Assembly (NCBI RefSeq): GCF_900111565.1
Contig: NZ_FOIK01000001.1
Location: 62,001 to 126,000, forward strand
Direction: 5' to 3'
Source of the DNA: Paenibacillus sp. NFR01
GTDB taxonomy: Bacteria; Bacillota; Bacilli; Paenibacillales; Paenibacillaceae
Length of the DNA: 64,000 nucleotides
A program made the position numbers and the translations under genes. Below, piece by piece: positions 55,663 to 64,000 of the stretch (its first letter is position 1; the number at the start of each line of letters is the position of its first letter). Below the pieces are notes generated by a model. It ran no database searches. It was not told the origin of the DNA and saw only the letters and a list, made by a program, of their open reading frames with translations.

Positions 55663-56213
55663 CGAGGAAATTGATTGTGTCCGAATTCATGGCGCTAGAC
55701 GGCGTGATGGAGAATCCGCAATGGACTTTTCCTTATGGCTCCGAAGAGCAGGAGCGCTTCAAGTATGAGGAGCTGAGGAATGCCGACGCGCTGCTGCTTG
55801 GACGGGTAACCTATGAGGGATTTGCTGCCGCCTGGCCGAACATGCTGGAACAGACCGGAGAATACGGGCAGTGGATGAACGGATATCCGAAATATGTTGT
55901 TTCGAATACGCTAAGCGATCTTGCTTGGACCCGCTCCACGCTCCTTCAAGGCGATCTGCAAGCAGAAATTGCCAAGCTTAAAGCCCTACCGGGCAAGGAC
56001 ATTCTCGTCTTTGGCAGCTGTACGCTCGTGCAATCGCTGATCAACCTTGGACTGGTGGATGAATACCGGCTGATGGTCTTTCCGCTGCTGGCCGGCGGCG
56101 GCAAGCGGCTGTTCGGCGACAGCCTGGGGAAGACGGAGCTGAAGCTGATTGAGACCAAGCGTTTTTCTTCCGGCGTGGTTGTTGCCACATATGTTCCTGC
56201 CGGCGAACAGTAA
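55659..56213 (+). CDS. Dihydrofolate-reductase-fold protein (RibD C-terminal family)
   Basis: A 184-residue protein of the RibD C-terminal/DHFR-like family often annotated YyaP or YwjB type. It shows LIVSEFMALDGVMENPQW, the NADPH-loop LLLGRVTYEGF and the DILVFGSCTLVQSLI segment. It probably binds NADPH; no true folate or riboflavin role is shown. ATG 55659 overlaps the stop of the lipoprotein gene. The in-frame start at 55629 lies inside that gene and was rejected. Confidence 0.87.
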   Translation: MTRKLIVSEFMALDGVMENPQWTFPYGSEEQERFKYEELRNADALLLGRVTYEGFAAAWPNMLEQTGEYGQWMNGYPKYVVSNTLSDLAWTRSTLLQGDLQAEIAKLKALPGKDILVFGSCTLVQSLINLGLVDEYRLMVFPLLAGGGKRLFGDSLGKTELKLIETKRFSSGVVVATYVPAGEQ

Positions 56214-56235
56214 GGCATGCATAGCACACGAATAT

Positions 56236-56278
56236 AAAAAGGGAACCTCTCAGCCGAAGGCTGGCAGGTTCCCTTTTT
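56236..56278 (+). terminator. Bidirectional terminator
   Basis: AAAAAGGGAACCT pairs perfectly with AGGTTCCCTTTTT, with an inner CAGCC/GGCTG stem. It serves both convergent genes. Confidence 0.9.
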
Positions 56279-56293
56279 AATTACGATTCTATG

Positions 56294-57337
56294 CTATTCC
56301 ATATAAATCTCGACGACCGCGACCTTGCGCTCGCGCGATAAATCGAGGAAACGGCCTTCGCTCTGTACGAGCGGACGGAATACGTCCAGAGGATTATTCA
56401 TAATAATGACGCCCATGTCGCCTGTACTCAGCAGTACGCGTTTGCCGATAAAGTTCGGCATCAGATGCTGGATGAAGCTTTGCACCAATTTGCCGCTCAG
56501 CTTGCCGAAGCTCAAGGTATTGATCTCGCGCAAGACGGTGATCAGCTCCTGTTTCGACTGATAGACGCGGTGAGACGTCATCGCGCTGTAAATGTCGGCA
56601 ACCGCCGCAATTTGGGCATAAGGGTGAATGTTCTCTTTGATCAAGCCGTGGGGATAACCGGAACCGTCCTCGCGTTCATGATGCTGAAGGGCGACAAGCG
56701 CGGTGTTCATATCATCCATGGAATTGCGGATTATTTCATAGCCGTAGGTGGTATGCAGCTTCACCTCCGCAAACTCCGCCTCCGTCAATTTGGCCGGTTT
56801 ATTCAGAATGGCCGGGTTGATGCGGCATTTGCCGATGTCGATCAAATATCCGGCGCGTCCGATCTCGTAGCATTCTTTTTTGGAATATCCAAGCCATAGT
56901 GCGATAAAATAAGATAACATCCCCACTTGCAAAGAGTGGTTGTATGTATAGTCGTCTTCCCGATCCAGCAGCAAGAGCAGCGTGACGACGTCTTTGTGCT
57001 TGTCAAGCGAATCGAGCGTAGGCTGAAGAATGTCGTCGACTACCGTTTGGTTGAAGCTTCCTTTTGTTAAGGCTTCCATAAACACGGATTCCAAACCCTC
57101 GATGCTGGTGTCAAAGTTCTCGGTAACCGTCTGGATGATCGAGACCCTGCTGGAAGGCTGAGGAGGTTCGATTCTGGCTTCTTCAATGTCGACGTATTCG
57201 ACGTCATGCTGCACCAATCGGCGGATGTCTTCCGGCTGCAGCATTGAGCCTTTGGGCAGTACATGCAGTCCGCGCGAGCTGAAGGCGTCCATCCGCAGGC
57301 AATCACCCGGTTTTAGATCCCTAACGTGTACTCTCAA
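56294..57337 (-). CDS. HD-GYP protein with degenerate HD motif
   Basis: A 347-residue protein. Residues 1-100 form an N-terminal DUF3391-like region. The HD-GYP domain spans about 125-280 and keeps H134, H195, the pair H219-H220 followed by E221, and DGSGYP. The HD dyad reads YLIDIGK, so residue 166 is Ile instead of His. Active HD-GYP enzymes hydrolyse cyclic di-GMP with a metal centre that uses this His; here catalysis is doubtful and a binding or regulatory role is possible. The start is TTG with AAGGTGG 9 nt upstream. It follows the MoaD-MoaE gene by 65 bp. Confidence 0.88.
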   Translation of the reverse strand: MRVHVRDLKPGDCLRMDAFSSRGLHVLPKGSMLQPEDIRRLVQHDVEYVDIEEARIEPPQPSSRVSIIQTVTENFDTSIEGLESVFMEALTKGSFNQTVVDDILQPTLDSLDKHKDVVTLLLLLDREDDYTYNHSLQVGMLSYFIALWLGYSKKECYEIGRAGYLIDIGKCRINPAILNKPAKLTEAEFAEVKLHTTYGYEIIRNSMDDMNTALVALQHHEREDGSGYPHGLIKENIHPYAQIAAVADIYSAMTSHRVYQSKQELITVLREINTLSFGKLSGKLVQSFIQHLMPNFIGKRVLLSTGDMGVIIMNNPLDVFRPLVQSEGRFLDLSRERKVAVVEIYME

Positions 57338-57402
57338 TCAGGATGCCACCTTACTATTGCGATTTTTTCCAGCATAGCAACAAAGCCGGAATTATTCAAT
57401 GG

Positions 57403-58131
57403 TTATTGATGTCCGTTCCGCTCGGTGGGATAAGCGGCAGCATGCGGGTCGGCGCCCAGCCATGTTTCGCCGGACTCGCCGATGTCTTTTTTCCAGATGG
57501 GAACGGATTTCTTGAGCTCTTCAATCGCGTATCGGCTGGCTTCATAACAAACGTCACGGTGCGCGGCGGATACGGCAATGATTACGCTGGCTTCTTTCAG
57601 CCCCACAAGGCCTATCCGATGCGCAATGGCGCAGCGGGCATCCCATTGGCGGGATACATTGTCTCCGATCTCCTGCAGCTTGTCAAGAGCCATGGGGATG
57701 TATGCTTCGTAATGAAGCGCGCTCGTTCTCACGCCGGCGGTCATTTCCCTCGTGGTCCCGACAAAAAGCAGCGAGGCGCCGTGGTCGGCGCCCAGCACCT
57801 TATCCAGCATCGCCTCACCGTTTAGCGGGCTCTCGGTAATCCGAAATCTCCCGTCCGCACTCTCTGCTTCACTGCTTGTAGGTTCGCCGCCGGATACCGG
57901 CGGAATCAATGCCACCTCGGATTGACCCGTGATGACGGTGTCTTCGGGCGCATATTCCCGGTCAACGGCGACCATCGATACTTGAATCTGCGAGGCGGCA
58001 GCCGGGTAGGAGGCGGACAGAAGCGCCTTCAATTCGCCCGCGGTGACGGAAGTTTCATTAATAGGAAAGCGGATAGCAGAAGAGCCTATTGCTTCAGCCA
58101 ATCCGGCAAACAACCGGATGGTAATCTGCAT
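57403..58131 (-). CDS. MoaD-MoaE fusion, molybdopterin synthase
   Basis: A 242-residue fusion of both subunits of molybdopterin synthase. Residues 1-82 are MoaD (ubiquitin-like; ends LIPPVSGG). Residues about 93-225 are MoaE (RITESPLNGEAMLDKV, GTTREMT, AIAHRIGLVGLKEASVIIAVSAAHR cited in part, then IWKKDI). The MoaD Gly81-Gly82 tail must carry a thiocarboxylate, but here it is internal and followed by EPTSSEAESADG, so cleavage after Gly82 or an unusual mechanism is needed. No other molybdenum-cofactor gene is in the window. The ATG follows GAGGTG. Confidence 0.9.
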   Translation of the reverse strand: MQITIRLFAGLAEAIGSSAIRFPINETSVTAGELKALLSASYPAAASQIQVSMVAVDREYAPEDTVITGQSEVALIPPVSGGEPTSSEAESADGRFRITESPLNGEAMLDKVLGADHGASLLFVGTTREMTAGVRTSALHYEAYIPMALDKLQEIGDNVSRQWDARCAIAHRIGLVGLKEASVIIAVSAAHRDVCYEASRYAIEELKKSVPIWKKDIGESGETWLGADPHAAAYPTERNGHQ

Positions 58132-58277
58132 GTTAAAATCACCTCGGGATCATGTCCAATTTGTCTCTAATATACCATAATGGCCTTGAAAATGTTATGC
58201 TATGCTTTGCAGGATTGATAACTTCGACATCATTTTCACTACGCTACAGATCCGATTTACAGGAAGGAGCAAGGAGG

Positions 58278-59732
58278 ATGGAACCGGCACCGCTCTCGTT
58301 GACCGTACTGCATACCAATGACATACATAGCCATTTTGAAATGATGAGCCCGCTCGCGGCGGAAATCGGGCGCCTCCGGAAAGCTGCCGGGGATGAGCCT
58401 GTGCTCCTGGTGGACATCGGCGATCATATGGACCGAGCCGCCGTGGAGACGGAAGGCAGCATGGGCCAGGCGAATATCGATATCATGAATCTTACGGGCT
58501 ATGAAGCCATCACCATCGGCAATAACGAAGGGCTGACGTTTACACAGGAACAGCTTGCAGCCGTCTTCTCCGGCATTCAATGTCCTGTGATATGCTGCAA
58601 TATGCTCGAATCCGCAACCGGGGAGCCGCCGGCATGGATGAAGAAACGGATGATCCTTGAAAAAGACGGCATCAAAATCGGGATTACCGGCGCTACGGCG
58701 GCGTTTACTCCCTTTTATGCGCTGCTCGGATGGGATGCGCTCGAGCCGGAGCAGGCCCTGCGTGAGCAGTGCGAATGGCTTGCGCAGGAAGCCGATCTCG
58801 TTATCGTTTTGTCCCACCTGGGCTTGCCGGCCGATAAACAGCTGGCTGAGCGGCTGGAGGGTGTTCACGCGATCCTGGGCGGACATACCCATCATGTGCT
58901 GGAGGAGCCGCTTCTGATTGCCGGGACGGCCGTATGCGGAGCGGGCAAATTCGGCCGTTATCTCGGGCGGTTGCGTTTCGAGCGGAGCGGGCCTTCTGAG
59001 GGTTTCCGCTATGCAGGCGGGGAGTGTCTTGCCGTGAATCCTGAACTAAACGAGGACACCGTTGCGCCCGCTGCGGCGCTTCATCTGGCGCACAGCCGCG
59101 AGGCGCTTGCGGAGACGGTCGCGATTACCGACCGGGCACTCCCGCTTGACGTCCACGGCGAATCGGTCTTCGGCAATCTGCTGGCGCAGGCGGTGCGCCG
59201 GTTTTCCGGCACAGACCTGTCGCTGGTCAATACCGGTCAGCTGCTGGGAACATTGCCGGCCGGCAAGATCAGTGCCGGAATGCTGCACGGTCTCTGCCCT
59301 TCGCCGATTAACCCGTGCATCGTGAAGCTGAGCGGGAAGGCGATTCGCGCCGCGCTTCGGCAGAGCCTCAGCACCGAATTCCAGGATAAAGCCATTTATG
59401 GCTATGGCTTCCGCGGGAATACATTGGGCAGCTTGGCCATCGACGGCGTAAACGTCTTGTACGACGCCGCACATTTAAATTATGATAGTTGTATTGAGGC
59501 CTATGTGCTTGGCGAACCGCTGAATGACGACAAAGTATACAACGTCGGTACGCTTGATATGTTTACTTTTCATGCCGGTTATGAAAGCCTGGCGGGCGAC
59601 GGGGACGCCGTATTTTTGCTCCCTCATTTCCTGCGCGATTTGCTACGGATGGAGCTGCAGCGTCCGGGCAGCCTCGACGAGGCCGAGGGTAAGCGTTGGG
59701 AGATGAAGGGGGGATCGAGGGACGAGCGATAG
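58278..59732 (+). CDS. YunD-type metallophosphoesterase/5'-nucleotidase
   Basis: A 484-residue two-domain protein. The N-terminal metallophosphatase domain has TNDIHSHF, DIGDHMDR, IGNNEG, VLSHLG and GGHTHH. The C-terminal nucleotidase domain has LVNTGQLLG and YGYGFRGNTLG. The usual GNHE motif is GNNE here, which I believe is shared by YunD. There is no signal peptide, so it acts in the cytoplasm, unlike secreted UshA-type enzymes. ATG 58278 is preceded by GGAAGGAGC and by AAGGAGG directly next to it; the longer frame to 58152 crosses the promoter region. Confidence 0.87.
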   Translation: MEPAPLSLTVLHTNDIHSHFEMMSPLAAEIGRLRKAAGDEPVLLVDIGDHMDRAAVETEGSMGQANIDIMNLTGYEAITIGNNEGLTFTQEQLAAVFSGIQCPVICCNMLESATGEPPAWMKKRMILEKDGIKIGITGATAAFTPFYALLGWDALEPEQALREQCEWLAQEADLVIVLSHLGLPADKQLAERLEGVHAILGGHTHHVLEEPLLIAGTAVCGAGKFGRYLGRLRFERSGPSEGFRYAGGECLAVNPELNEDTVAPAAALHLAHSREALAETVAITDRALPLDVHGESVFGNLLAQAVRRFSGTDLSLVNTGQLLGTLPAGKISAGMLHGLCPSPINPCIVKLSGKAIRAALRQSLSTEFQDKAIYGYGFRGNTLGSLAIDGVNVLYDAAHLNYDSCIEAYVLGEPLNDDKVYNVGTLDMFTFHAGYESLAGDGDAVFLLPHFLRDLLRMELQRPGSLDEAEGKRWEMKGGSRDER

Positions 59733-59831
59733 CGCTCGCCCTTTGCTCCCTGTTTTTACCGCATCCCGCAAGTGCGGCCGGATCCGGCAGATTCTTTTTA
59801 AGCAGCACAATTTCAAAATCAGGAGGCTATA

Positions 59832-60659
59832 ATGGATACAATTACAGCAATCATTCTCGCTATCGTCGAGGGCATTACCGAGTTTATCCCCGTATCTTCA
59901 ACGGGCCACATGATTTTGACGGCCAACCTGCTCGGTTTCGAGGACCAGGAGCCGATCATGAAGACGTATGAAATCGTCATCCAGCTTGGCGCAATTCTTG
60001 CCATCGCAGTCGTGTACCGGCAGCGGATCGTCGACCTGCTTGGCCTTGGCGGCAAACGCTCCCGGGGCGGCGGCATCATGCCGGCCCGCCGGCTGAACCT
60101 GATCCATGTGCTGCTCGGCATCGTGCCGGCGCTCGCAGTCGCTTTTTTTGCCCGCGACTTCATTAAAAGCCTCTTCAGTGCCGGTACCGTCCTCTGGGCG
60201 CTCGTCGCCGGGGGGATATTGATGATCATCGCCGAATGGGTCAACAAACGTAAGATTCGCGTAACGGCCCATGAAATGGACGACTTATCCTACGGCCAGG
60301 CGTTAGCCATCGGACTCTATCAAATTATCTCCGTGCTATGGCCGGGCTTCTCTCGTTCGGGTTCCACCATTTCAGGGGGGATGCTGAGCGGGGTAAGCTA
60401 TAAGGCCTCGGCAGATTTCTCCTTCCTGATCGCCATTCCGATTATGTGCGCCGCTTCAGGCTATGAGCTTCTCGATTCTTTTAAATATTTTACGAGTGAT
60501 ACGATCTGGGATTTCGCAATTGGCTTTGTGATTTCTTTCATTGTGGCTTATGTTGTTGTAATATTGTTTATGAGATTAATTCAAAAGATCAGACCTACAC
60601 ACTTCGCCATTTACCGCTTTATTCTTGCGGCTGTATTCTGGCTGTTCATATTAAACTGA
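59832..60659 (+). CDS. uppP: Undecaprenyl-diphosphatase UppP (BacA)
   Basis: A 275-residue integral membrane phosphatase with about eight helices. The two signature motifs are EGITEFIPVSSTGHM near the N-terminus and PGFSRSGSTISGG near residue 170. It regenerates undecaprenyl phosphate, the lipid carrier for cell-wall synthesis, and its dosage affects bacitracin resistance. The ATG follows CAGGAGG. Confidence 0.97.
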   Translation: MDTITAIILAIVEGITEFIPVSSTGHMILTANLLGFEDQEPIMKTYEIVIQLGAILAIAVVYRQRIVDLLGLGGKRSRGGGIMPARRLNLIHVLLGIVPALAVAFFARDFIKSLFSAGTVLWALVAGGILMIIAEWVNKRKIRVTAHEMDDLSYGQALAIGLYQIISVLWPGFSRSGSTISGGMLSGVSYKASADFSFLIAIPIMCAASGYELLDSFKYFTSDTIWDFAIGFVISFIVAYVVVILFMRLIQKIRPTHFAIYRFILAAVFWLFILN

Positions 60660-60772
60660 TGTTTATCACCTGGCCTGGCGGAATCGTTTAAGGTAACGGT
60701 ACATACACAGAGTGTGACTTGAGGGTTCTGGAACAGAATAGTAATTTACCGTTTAGGGCAGGAGTGAGCCGA

Positions 60773-61876
60773 GTGCGTTTAGTATCCGTGAATCAGCTTC
60801 GGGCAGGAATGAAGTTGGGGAAAAAAATTTATAATGATGAAGGTCTCGTCCTTCTCGCGGACGGTGTGGAGCTTACGGATTCGCTTATTGCGCGGCTGGC
60901 CAGAATTGATATCGGCTATGTGTACATCCACGATAAATTCACGGAAGATGTACAGATCGAGGGGATGCTGCGCGATGAAACCCGGAATCATGCCCTTAAA
61001 GTGATACGCACCCAGTTTCAAGAAATGTCGAATACATCGGGGATCACCAAAGGGTTCTATCATTTAGACAAGAAGTTCTCCCGGGTAATGGATTCCATTC
61101 TCGACGAAATGTCGCTGCAGGAAATTCCGATGATCATGCTCGCGGATATGAATACAGCCGACAACTATCTGTATGTCCATTCACTGAACGTGTGCCTGTA
61201 TACGCTTGTTCTGGGTATCGCTAACGGTTACAGCAAAGAAGAGCTGCGGGTGCTCGGGCTGGGCTCGCTGCTGCATGATATAGGCAAAACGCAGATTCCG
61301 GTCAAAATCGTCCAGAAGCCCGGCATGCTGAGCGACGATGAATTCCGCCATATGAAGGCCCACACCGAGATCGGCTATAAAATCCTGAAGGATGAACCCA
61401 ATATTCCGCTGCTCGCCGCCCACTGCGCTCTCCAGCATCATGAACGCATCGACGGATCGGGGTATCCCCGCGGGCTGACCGGCCCGCAAATCCATGAATA
61501 CGCCAAATGGCTTGGGGTGGCGGATTCCTACGATGCCATGACGTCGAACCGGATTTATAAAAAAGCGATGCTGCCGCATCAGGCGGTCGAAGCGCTGTAC
61601 GTCGGCTCGGGTACGCTGTATGAGCAGAGGCATCTGGAGCTGTTCAGAGACCGTGTAGCCATTTATCCGCTCGGCCTCACCGTTAAGCTCAGTAATGGCG
61701 AATTTGGCGTTGTCGTCAAGATCGATCCGAGTACTCCCCACCGCCCGGTGGTGCGGGTCTTTGCCGGACCGGGGGGCGAGCCTGTCGTCCCGTTTGAAAG
61801 AGATTTGGGTAAAGCGCTGTCCATTGTCATCATAGACTTGACGGACGAAGATGAGAGCATGCTTAAGGCCAACTGA
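60773..61876 (+). CDS. HD-GYP domain protein, intact active site
   Basis: A 367-residue protein with the same layout as the one at 56.3 kb: an N-terminal region (LVSVNQLRAGMKLGKKIY) and an HD-GYP domain at about 125-290. Here the motif is complete: H136, H168-D169 in LLHDIGK, an intact HTEIGYKIL histidine, HHE and DGSGYP. It probably degrades cyclic di-GMP. The C-terminal 75 residues form a beta-rich PilZ-like or unknown domain. GTG 60773 has GGAG 8 bp upstream; the TTG at 60719 does not have a ribosome binding site. Confidence 0.88.
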   Translation: MRLVSVNQLRAGMKLGKKIYNDEGLVLLADGVELTDSLIARLARIDIGYVYIHDKFTEDVQIEGMLRDETRNHALKVIRTQFQEMSNTSGITKGFYHLDKKFSRVMDSILDEMSLQEIPMIMLADMNTADNYLYVHSLNVCLYTLVLGIANGYSKEELRVLGLGSLLHDIGKTQIPVKIVQKPGMLSDDEFRHMKAHTEIGYKILKDEPNIPLLAAHCALQHHERIDGSGYPRGLTGPQIHEYAKWLGVADSYDAMTSNRIYKKAMLPHQAVEALYVGSGTLYEQRHLELFRDRVAIYPLGLTVKLSNGEFGVVVKIDPSTPHRPVVRVFAGPGGEPVVPFERDLGKALSIVIIDLTDEDESMLKAN

Positions 61877-61947
61877 TGGAATAACTAGTCGGCAGCGGGG
61901 ATCAGGCAGGCAAGCGCGGGAGGAGGCGCTGCCAGCTTTGGTGCTCC

Positions 61948-61981
61948 GCTCTTTTTGTTGGCGGAGGCATGCCGCTTTTTT
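61948..61981 (+). terminator. Possible terminator after the HD-GYP gene
   Basis: TGCTCCGC and GCGGAGGCA can pair around a T-rich loop, and CCGC is followed by six T. The structure is weak and could form in two ways. Confidence 0.4.
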
Positions 61982-62072
61982 GCCGCCCATGGTATGATAT
62001 GGGATAAAACGCCGTTCTTTTTGTTTCGATTTAGGTTAATAATAAGGAATACGCAACAAAGGAGAGTAAAAA

Positions 62073-63209
62073 ATGAATATAGCAGAACCCGCATCAGAAC
62101 CATTCCGGGAGCTGTCGCCGAGTTACGATCCATGGGATCCGATTACCTCGCTCCGCCGCTTTGGGCGGCATGTGCTCACCAGCGTGGAGATGACGGTGAC
62201 CAATCTGTGCAATATGCGCTGCGAGCACTGCGCCGTCGGCGACAGCCTGACGATGAAGGAAGGGGCGATGCTGCCGCTTCACCAGATGCTTCACCGGCTG
62301 GAGGAAGTAGAGCATCTGCAGACCATAAGCATTACCGGAGGAGAACCGATGTTCCGCGCGGACACCGTGGATAATGTCATCGTTCCGCTGCTGAAATACG
62401 CCCGCGAGCGAGGCGTCCGGTCGCAAATCAACTCCAACCTGACCATGCCGTATGCGCGGTATGAGAAGCTTTTACCCTATCTCGATGTCATGCATATTTC
62501 GTTCAATTACGTAAACGGCGACGATTTCCATGAGGTCGGCTTCGCGAACAGCGGCCATCCGGTGGCTAAAGAAGCGGCTTACCGGCTGTACGATACGATG
62601 CTTGAGAATTCGCGCCGGCTGAGCGCGGACGGAATGTTTATCTCCGCGGAGTCGATGATCAACTACCGCACTCACCTGAAGCTGCCGCAAATTCACCGGC
62701 TGATCAGGGAGATGGGCGCGAGACGCCATGAGGTGCATCCGATGTACGCATCCAGTTTCGCTTCGTCGCTTCCCGTATTGTCGCTGAAGGATATGAATGC
62801 CGCCATCCACGGCCTGCTCGACGAACGCGACCCGGACATGTGGATGCTGTTCGGCACCCTGCCGTTCTTCGCCTGCAGTTTCCTGGAGGAAGACCGTGCA
62901 CTGCTGGGCCGGCTGCGCAACGAGAAGAACGTCACCGTGCGCAACGATCCCGACGGTCGCAACCGCGTAAACGTCAACATGTTCACCGGCGATGTCTACG
63001 TGACCGATTTTGCCGACATTTCGGCGTTTGGCAATATCAGCGGGGCCAGACTGGACGATATCTTTGCCGAGTGGCAGATGAAGCATCCTCTGAATCAGAA
63101 GGTCAACTGCCACTGCGATGAAGCCGGATGCTGCGGTCCGAATCTGCTGGTCGCAGACATGTATTATCCGGAAGTGGATTTCAAATCGAGAAAAGCGATT
63201 TCTCTGTAG
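62073..63209 (+). CDS. yfkAB: Radical SAM protein YfkAB (CxCxxxxC motif)
   Basis: A 378-residue radical SAM enzyme. C46, C50 and C53 in CNMRCEHC bind the SAM cluster, and SITGGEPMFR is the SAM-binding GGE motif. The C-terminal C346, C348, C353 and C354 in CHCDEAGCC probably bind an auxiliary Fe-S cluster. This pair of motifs defines the YfkAB family, whose substrate is unknown. The ATG follows AAAGGAGAG. It lies 14 bp before the next gene, which suggests co-transcription. It would depend on the SUF system for its clusters. Confidence 0.92.
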   Translation: MNIAEPASEPFRELSPSYDPWDPITSLRRFGRHVLTSVEMTVTNLCNMRCEHCAVGDSLTMKEGAMLPLHQMLHRLEEVEHLQTISITGGEPMFRADTVDNVIVPLLKYARERGVRSQINSNLTMPYARYEKLLPYLDVMHISFNYVNGDDFHEVGFANSGHPVAKEAAYRLYDTMLENSRRLSADGMFISAESMINYRTHLKLPQIHRLIREMGARRHEVHPMYASSFASSLPVLSLKDMNAAIHGLLDERDPDMWMLFGTLPFFACSFLEEDRALLGRLRNEKNVTVRNDPDGRNRVNVNMFTGDVYVTDFADISAFGNISGARLDDIFAEWQMKHPLNQKVNCHCDEAGCCGPNLLVADMYYPEVDFKSRKAISL

Positions 63210-63222
63210 AAATGGGGCGTTG

Positions 63223-64000
63223 GTGTTGCATACGGAATTCGAAGTAGGAAGATTGCTGCTTAATCTTTTGCTGGTTCTGGTGCTTGTATTTTTTAACGGG
63301 GTGTTTGTCGCCGCGGAATTTTCCCTGGTCAAGGTAAGACAATCCAGGCTGACGCAACTGGTCACCGAGGGCAACAAGATGGCAGGCTATGCGCTGAAGG
63401 TCAACAAGAAACTGGATGCCTATTTGTCGGCCACCCAGTTCGGGATTACGCTGGCTTCACTTGGTCTCGGCTGGGTCGGGGAGCCGGCCGTATCCGAACT
63501 GCTGGTGGAGCCGCTGATGTTCCAGCTCGGCGTACATGATCATGCGCTGATCTCGACGGTATCCGTGATTGTCGGTTTTTCCATCATTACCTTCTTACAT
63601 ATCGTGCTCGGCGAGCTTGCGCCAAAGTCTCTGGCGATCCAGAAGACGGAAGGCTCTGCGCTGCTCTTGTCCGCGCCGCTGATGTTCTTCTATAACCTGT
63701 TCCTGCCGTTTATCTGGATTCTGAACGTATCCGCCAACGCGCTGCTCCGCCTGGTCGGCGTCGAGCCGGCGAGCGAAGCGGAGGCGGCCCACTCGGAGGA
63801 AGAAATCCGCATCCTGATGAACCAAAGCGCCAACAGCGGCGTCATCGACAAGGATGAAATGAAGCTGATGGACAATATTTTTGAATTCTCCGATATGCTG
63901 GCCCGCGAGGTCATGCTGCCCCGTACGGACATGGATGTGCTGTACAGCAATCTGTCCCTGGAGGAGAACATGCGCATCATCACCGAAACGAAACATTCGC
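63223..64000 (+). CDS. CNNM/CBS domain transporter (hemolysin C-like), 5' part
   Basis: The gene runs off the right edge. The visible 259 residues have a CNNM (DUF21) domain with helices at about 8-30, 65-90, 105-125 and 145-165, and the conserved AAEFSLVKVRQSRLTQL, LGITLASLGLGW-like and HIVLGELAPKSLAIQ segments. The first CBS domain starts near EVMLPRTDMDVLY. Relatives move magnesium or other divalent cations. I give GTG 63223; TTG 63220 and TTG 63226 are equally possible, as only a weak GGGG lies upstream. Confidence 0.88.
   Translation, partial: MLHTEFEVGRLLLNLLLVLVLVFFNGVFVAAEFSLVKVRQSRLTQLVTEGNKMAGYALKVNKKLDAYLSATQFGITLASLGLGWVGEPAVSELLVEPLMFQLGVHDHALISTVSVIVGFSIITFLHIVLGELAPKSLAIQKTEGSALLLSAPLMFFYNLFLPFIWILNVSANALLRLVGVEPASEAEAAHSEEEIRILMNQSANSGVIDKDEMKLMDNIFEFSDMLAREVMLPRTDMDVLYSNLSLEENMRIITETKHS

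Noticed and set aside
61885..62133. Minus-strand frame with a hydrophobic stretch upstream of yfkAB
   Set aside because: No ribosome binding site; it overlaps the leader and start of yfkAB and its C-terminal half is low-complexity.

Overview
The window looks like chromosomal DNA of an endospore-forming Firmicute, most likely Paenibacillus or a close relative. The evidence is strong AGGAGG-type ribosome binding sites, frequent TTG and GTG starts, the sporulation genes spoVR and yhbH, the sufCDSUB gene order, YunC, YunD, YdhK and YfkAB homologues, an S-layer-anchored amylopullulanase, and a GC-moderate genome with short interspersed repeats. I saw no rRNA, tRNA, insertion sequence, prophage or CRISPR array.

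Layout. 1-1.3 kb: the 5' part of spoVR on the minus strand, then a gene-free stretch holding a small inverted-repeat element. 1.3-2.0 kb: a DUF2975 membrane protein with a small XRE regulator. 2.3-6.9 kb: an anchored DUF4362-like protein, an OmpR-type response regulator, a histidine kinase with almost no extracellular part, and a BcrA-like ABC transporter. A response-regulator-like direct repeat and a 120-bp hairpin element lie in front of the transporter. 7.1-10.8 kb: a cytosolic PAS kinase, a DegV protein and an AraC/GyrI-type regulator.

11-32.3 kb is a maltodextrin island. A 2,520-residue secreted enzyme with pullulanase and alpha-amylase domains and three SLH domains would cut starch outside the cell. 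The MdxEFG transporter would import the products, a cytoplasmic neopullulanase and maltose phosphorylase would break them down, and beta-phosphoglucomutase would feed glucose 1-phosphate into glycolysis. A LacI-type regulator and repeated CAAACGTTTG and AAGCGCTT palindromes tie the genes into one regulon. A chemoreceptor gene follows the transporter.

32.5-43.8 kb: cutC, yhbH, and a minus-strand block with a SAM methyltransferase and two overlapping genes made of about 19 DUF11 repeats. The giant first gene appears to start at ATT. The boundary between the two genes falls inside one repeat. 43.9-49.3 kb: an amidohydrolase, small lipoprotein and membrane genes, yunC and a Dps-family ferritin. 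49.5-54.8 kb: the SUF iron-sulfur assembly operon, with a near-consensus promoter overlapped by a Fur-like site. 55-64 kb: a YdhK-like lipoprotein coupled to a DHFR-fold protein, two HD-GYP proteins (one lacking the HD histidine), a MoaD-MoaE fusion, a YunD-type phosphoesterase, uppP, the radical SAM protein YfkAB, and the start of a CNNM/CBS transporter.

The observations I would follow first are the split DUF11 gene with its ATT start, the 12-bp tandem repeat in the mdxE leader, the fused molybdopterin synthase with an internal Gly-Gly, the HD-GYP protein with a broken HD motif, and the interspersed inverted-repeat elements. All functional statements are from reading the sequence; no database search was run.
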